Below are positions 61,031-64,000 of a DNA stretch of 64,000 nt, one piece after another. Origin of the DNA: Streptomyces sp. NBC_00162 (lineage in GTDB: Bacteria; Actinomycetota; Actinomycetes; Streptomycetales; Streptomycetaceae); the NCBI RefSeq assembly GCF_024611995.1, contig NZ_CP102509.1, positions 1,302,001 to 1,366,000 of the forward strand, given 5' to 3'. The notes beneath the pieces were generated by a model that had not been told where the DNA came from, made no database searches, and worked only from the letters and a program-made list of their open reading frames with translations. The first letter of the stretch is position 1; each line of letters begins with the position of its first letter. A program made the position numbers and the translations under genes.

Positions 61031-62818
61031 TCAGAGGCGGCACTGTCCTGAGCGGGGTCCCTGCACGACGGTGTCCGTCTGCAGCAGTGCCGGGCTGTTG
61101 GCTTCGCAGCGCAGGGGTCCGGTGACCCGGTTGCCCCGGAACGCCGGGACCGGCTCGCCGGACAGCGGTACGTCGGCGCTGTTGCCGTCGATCCGCACCG
61201 GTCCGGTGACCGTGTTGGCCGATGCCTGGAGACCACCGGTGTTGCCTTCGAGGGTGAGCGGGCCGTTGATCGTGTTGCCGGGGCAGGCCGTCGAGTCGTG
61301 GTCCGAGCCGATCATCACGTAGCCGGTGCTTCCCTTGACGCCGACCGGTCCGGTGAGGCTCGACCGGCAGACGGTGAGGGCCAGAGCGCCTTCGGCGGAC
61401 ACCGGCCCCGAGATCCGGGCGTCCGACACGGCCAGGGCCCCGCCGGGCCGTACCGTGACCGGTCCCGTCTGGCTGCCGCCGGAGGCGATGCAAAGCGCCT
61501 GACCGGCGGACACGGTGAGGGCTCCCTGGCGCGCAGTGGTGAGGCACGGCTCGCTGAATCCGACGGTGACGGCGGCCGGTTGGGCCGTCGCGTCCGGCGT
61601 GTGGCCCGGGTCTCCGCCGTATCTCGCGGTGATCGGATGGGAGCCGGGCTGGAGCGTGCCGGTACGGAATCGGGCCCGGCCGCTGCCGTCGAGCGGCACG
61701 GTCGCCAGCTCGGTCGCCCCGTCGGAGAACGTGACCGTCCCGCCCGGGGTGCCCGCGGAGAGGTTCGCCGAGCCGACGGTGGCGGTGAGGGTCACCGGGT
61801 GCCCGAACAGCGGTGCGGCCGTGTCCGCGGCCACCGTGACCGAGGCCCCGTACCGGAACGAGACGATCGCCTTCCCGTTGCCCTGGTTGACCGCCGGGAG
61901 GAGCGAGACGTCGTTGGCCGTCGGTGCGGCGAAGCTGCTTCCGCCTCCGCCGCCCGCTCCGTAGAGGTTGCCGGGGTTCCCGCCGCCGGAGCCGCCTCCG
62001 CCGCCGAAGTAGCCGCCGCCTCCGCCGCCTCCGCCGTTTCCGCCGCGGGCGCCGTTGCCGCCGGGGCCTCCGCTGCCCGGGTTGGGCAGACCGGTCTGGG
62101 GGTCGATGTCGCTGCCGGCGATCCCGGGGCCGCCGAGCGCCGAGTTGGGGCTTCCGGTGCCGTGTGCGGTCTGGCTCGCTCCGCCGCCGGCGACACCGGA
62201 GCCCTCGGGGCCGCCGCCCTGTCCGCCGGGCTCCGCGACGGGACCGCCGGCGCCGCCGCGCAGCAGGGGTCCGCCGTTGCCCGCGCCTCCGCCGCCACCG
62301 GCGACCAGGACCCGGTCGGACGGGCCGAAGGCACCGGCCCGTACGTCGGACGCGCCGCCGCCGGAGCCGCCCCCGCCGTGCGACCCGCCGCCGCCGGATC
62401 CGTGGCCGAAGCCGCCGGGGCGGGCGTACTCACCGCGCCGGGAGCTGCCGGGGACTCCGGCGGCTCCCACCGTGATGCCGAGGTTCTGGCCGGCGCCGAC
62501 GGCGAGTGTGGCGCGGCTCCGGCCGCCGAGGCCGCCGGGAGCCCCCTCGTTCGGGGGGTTGGGGGTGACGAATCCGGCGGCGCTGCCGCCTTCGGCCCCG
62601 TACAGGTCGATGGTGACCGCGCTCACCCCGTCGGGGACGGTGAAGGTGTCCGTGCCCGTTGCGGTGTAGGCGCAGGTGGGAGGTGAGGCGGTGAAGACGC
62701 CGCCGGCGCCGCAGGGTGTGGCTGCGGCCGGCTGGTCGGCGGTGGCGGGAAGGGCCGTCAGCACGGCTCCCAGGAGGCCGGTCACACCGGCCACCACCAC
62801 GGTCTTGGATCTGAACAT
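61031..62818 (-). CDS. Secreted Gly-rich protein with bacterial Ig-like domain
   Basis: A 595-residue exported protein starting at ATG 62818 (MFRSKTVVVAGV); ATG 62836 is an alternative. A signal peptide ends near 28. A Gly-rich domain follows (about 55-310), with a beta-prism-like opening VTIDLYGAEGGSAAGF, many GGGGGSGGG runs, and YGAGGGGGSSFAAPT at its end. A bacterial Ig-like repeat lies at about 315-425 (VTLTATVGSANLSAGTPGG, PLDGSGRARFRTGTLQPGSH). The C-terminal third has repeated short ISGPV/NTVTGPV/NRVTGPL units like a right-handed beta-helix. Role unknown; surface or matrix protein is likely. It is downstream of the next gene, same strand. Confidence 0.82.
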   Translation of the reverse strand: MFRSKTVVVAGVTGLLGAVLTALPATADQPAAATPCGAGGVFTASPPTCAYTATGTDTFTVPDGVSAVTIDLYGAEGGSAAGFVTPNPPNEGAPGGLGGRSRATLAVGAGQNLGITVGAAGVPGSSRRGEYARPGGFGHGSGGGGSHGGGGSGGGASDVRAGAFGPSDRVLVAGGGGGAGNGGPLLRGGAGGPVAEPGGQGGGPEGSGVAGGGASQTAHGTGSPNSALGGPGIAGSDIDPQTGLPNPGSGGPGGNGARGGNGGGGGGGGYFGGGGGSGGGNPGNLYGAGGGGGSSFAAPTANDVSLLPAVNQGNGKAIVSFRYGASVTVAADTAAPLFGHPVTLTATVGSANLSAGTPGGTVTFSDGATELATVPLDGSGRARFRTGTLQPGSHPITARYGGDPGHTPDATAQPAAVTVGFSEPCLTTARQGALTVSAGQALCIASGGSQTGPVTVRPGGALAVSDARISGPVSAEGALALTVCRSSLTGPVGVKGSTGYVMIGSDHDSTACPGNTINGPLTLEGNTGGLQASANTVTGPVRIDGNSADVPLSGEPVPAFRGNRVTGPLRCEANSPALLQTDTVVQGPRSGQCRL

Positions 62819-62868
62819 GCTCAACGAGGGTCCCATCGAGGTATCGGGAAAGGACGCGGCTTCGGTTC

Positions 62869-63948
62869 TCAGACGCCGTCGTCGGCGCACAGCGCCCAGA
62901 CGTCCGAGTAGGTGTTGGGCGAGCTTCCGCCGCCGGTGTGGGTGTACGCCGTCCAGTACGAGGCCGTGGTGGTCCCGTCGCCGACCGGGGTGCCGCCGGA
63001 GTCGCTGGGGTAGCTTCCGTTGAGGTGGTCGCCGACCGATCCCGGCCCGGTGAAGTTGGTGGTGGTCACGCTGCCCCCGCTGATGGCGGCGCCGCCGCTG
63101 ACCAGCTTTCCGTCCCCGCCTCCGCAGCCGACCGTCACGGTCTGGCCGGCGGTCGCGGCGGTGGGGCCGCTCACCTCGCTGAAGCGGACCTTGACCGTGG
63201 TGCCGCTGATGTTGATGTTGTTGCCGCTGCATATGGCGTAGGCGTACGTGGTGTTGTTGCTGTTGCCTCCGCCGCCGTTCCAGCCGACCGCGGCCCAGGA
63301 GTCGGGGTTGGTCTCGCCGTCGGCCGCCGCCTTCTGGCCGAAGTTGTGCCCGGAGTTGTTGAAGGTGGGGTAGCTGGCGATCGGCTTGAGGCTGCCGACG
63401 CTGGCCGGGGTGATGCGGGCGCCGCCGCCGAGCAGGCGGGTGTTGGCCGGGCAGGTCGCGACGACGAGGCCCACCGTGCCGCTGGAGGTGGGTCCGGCGA
63501 TCTTGTTCATGACCACCTGGGTGTGGTTGATCAGGTTGCTGGTGAAGCACATCGCGTACGGGGTGCTGGAGAACGAGGCGTTCACCGCGCCGCCGCTGCC
63601 GCCGATGCCGAGCCAGTACGTCACGTCGGTACCGACCACGCCGGTGGAGCCGGTGTACTCGGTGCTGCCGTCGGGGCTCGGCGAAGTGCCGTTCACCTTG
63701 TTCCCGTTGGACGAGGTGCCGGTGCCGATGGCCTGGTTTATCCCGCCGCCGGAGATGAGACCGCTGCTACAGGCCGCGTTGGTCGAAATCTCGGAGAAGG
63801 GAGATCCGGGCCCCATGGTGGCGCCCGGGGTCTTCACGGTCACACCGACCGTGTTGGCGTACGCCGACCCCGGTATCGCCAGGCCCAGCAGGGCGCCCAG
63901 GACCAGCGCCTTCCCGCCGAGGGACCGCCGCAGAAGCATCTTCCTCAT
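62869..63948 (-). CDS. Secreted protein with three internal repeats
   Basis: A 359-residue exported protein. The signal peptide (LGGKALVLGALLGLAIPGSAYA) ends near 31. Three repeats of about 105 residues follow, each with a Cys-x-(S/A)-x-LISGGG or LLGGGARI or LVSGGAAI strand, a central YWLGIGG / WAAVGWNG / YWTAYTHTG stretch and a YAMCF / YAICS / WALCAD ending, so each repeat likely holds a disulfide. No family name was recognised. It is first in a two-gene minus-strand operon with the Gly-rich secreted protein (gap of 33-50 bases). Surface function is inferred. The ribosome-binding site AGAGAGAAT precedes ATG 63948. Confidence 0.8.
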   Translation of the reverse strand: MRKMLLRRSLGGKALVLGALLGLAIPGSAYANTVGVTVKTPGATMGPGSPFSEISTNAACSSGLISGGGINQAIGTGTSSNGNKVNGTSPSPDGSTEYTGSTGVVGTDVTYWLGIGGSGGAVNASFSSTPYAMCFTSNLINHTQVVMNKIAGPTSSGTVGLVVATCPANTRLLGGGARITPASVGSLKPIASYPTFNNSGHNFGQKAAADGETNPDSWAAVGWNGGGGNSNNTTYAYAICSGNNINISGTTVKVRFSEVSGPTAATAGQTVTVGCGGGDGKLVSGGAAISGGSVTTTNFTGPGSVGDHLNGSYPSDSGGTPVGDGTTTASYWTAYTHTGGGSSPNTYSDVWALCADDGV

Positions 63949-64000
63949 CGAATTCTCTCTTTCAGAGGTGGATTCCGTCCTGTGCGCGTGCGGAATGTAT

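Overview
The window looks like a chromosomal segment of a Streptomyces-type actinomycete. GC is very high, with codon third positions almost all G or C. Leucine TTA codons are rare. There are several SpoIIE/HATPase regulators, DesK-type two-component systems, DUF5997, DUF6153 and DUF305 genes, iron boxes of the IdeR/DmdR type, a PHO box and a Zur box. No rRNA, tRNA, CRISPR array or transposase was found.

Layout. 1-7.4 kb: the C-terminal part of an AraC regulator, a secreted GH101 endo-alpha-N-acetylgalactosaminidase, a YbjQ-family protein, a DesK/DesR-like two-component pair and a small secreted SH3-like protein. 7.4-12.3 kb, minus strand: a YacP-like NYN nuclease, a three-domain RNA ligase-kinase-phosphatase, an NAD(P)-binding oxidoreductase, a VOC protein and a TehA/TDT transporter. 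12.4-19.4 kb: DoxX, a second two-component pair, an orphan ABC ATPase, a YdeI-like protein, a DUF5997/LysR-substrate-domain pair, a membrane-bound SpoIIE phosphatase and a VOC protein. 19.45-21.4 kb: an accessory patch of lower GC with gene remnants, hairpins and one orphan membrane protein. 21.4-35.4 kb: a GH18 chitinase, an RsbW-like kinase facing a PAS/GAF/SpoIIE phosphatase, a serine hydrolase, an acyl-CoA synthetase, DUF305/DUF6153 proteins, a cysteine-synthase-like enzyme paired with an MFS transporter, and a Tat-exported carbonic anhydrase.

35.5-48.3 kb is a hydroxamate siderophore locus. It has a five-gene biosynthetic operon (two IucA/IucC synthetases, a PLP decarboxylase, a GNAT acylase and an N-hydroxylase), a divergent MFS exporter, and an uptake operon (ATPase, lipoprotein, fused FecCD permease). 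Three iron boxes control it. Four of its nine genes carry a TTA codon, which suggests bldA (developmental) control on top of iron control. It is followed by a beta-propeller phytase behind a PHO box, a Gfo/Idh/MocA oxidoreductase and a PL8 polysaccharide lyase.

53.6-60.9 kb is a zinc locus. A Zur box lies between divergent genes for zinc-free ribosomal proteins (rpsN, rpmB on one side; rpmG, a CobW-like protein and rpsR on the other). Directly downstream are four overlapping genes: a Y4yA-like type III PLP decarboxylase, a cysteine-synthase/rhodanese fusion, a SufS-like class V aminotransferase and a methyltransferase, with a second Zur-like site inside. This is the best candidate for an undescribed pathway, possibly a zinc-responsive metallophore or sulfur-containing small molecule. 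The window ends with two secreted proteins, one rich in glycine and one with three repeats.

Sequence quality. About ten genes are interrupted by a frameshift that one added base repairs, always inside a homopolymer run (usually C/G). The likeliest cause is systematic homopolymer undercalling, so the broken genes should be treated as probably intact in the organism.
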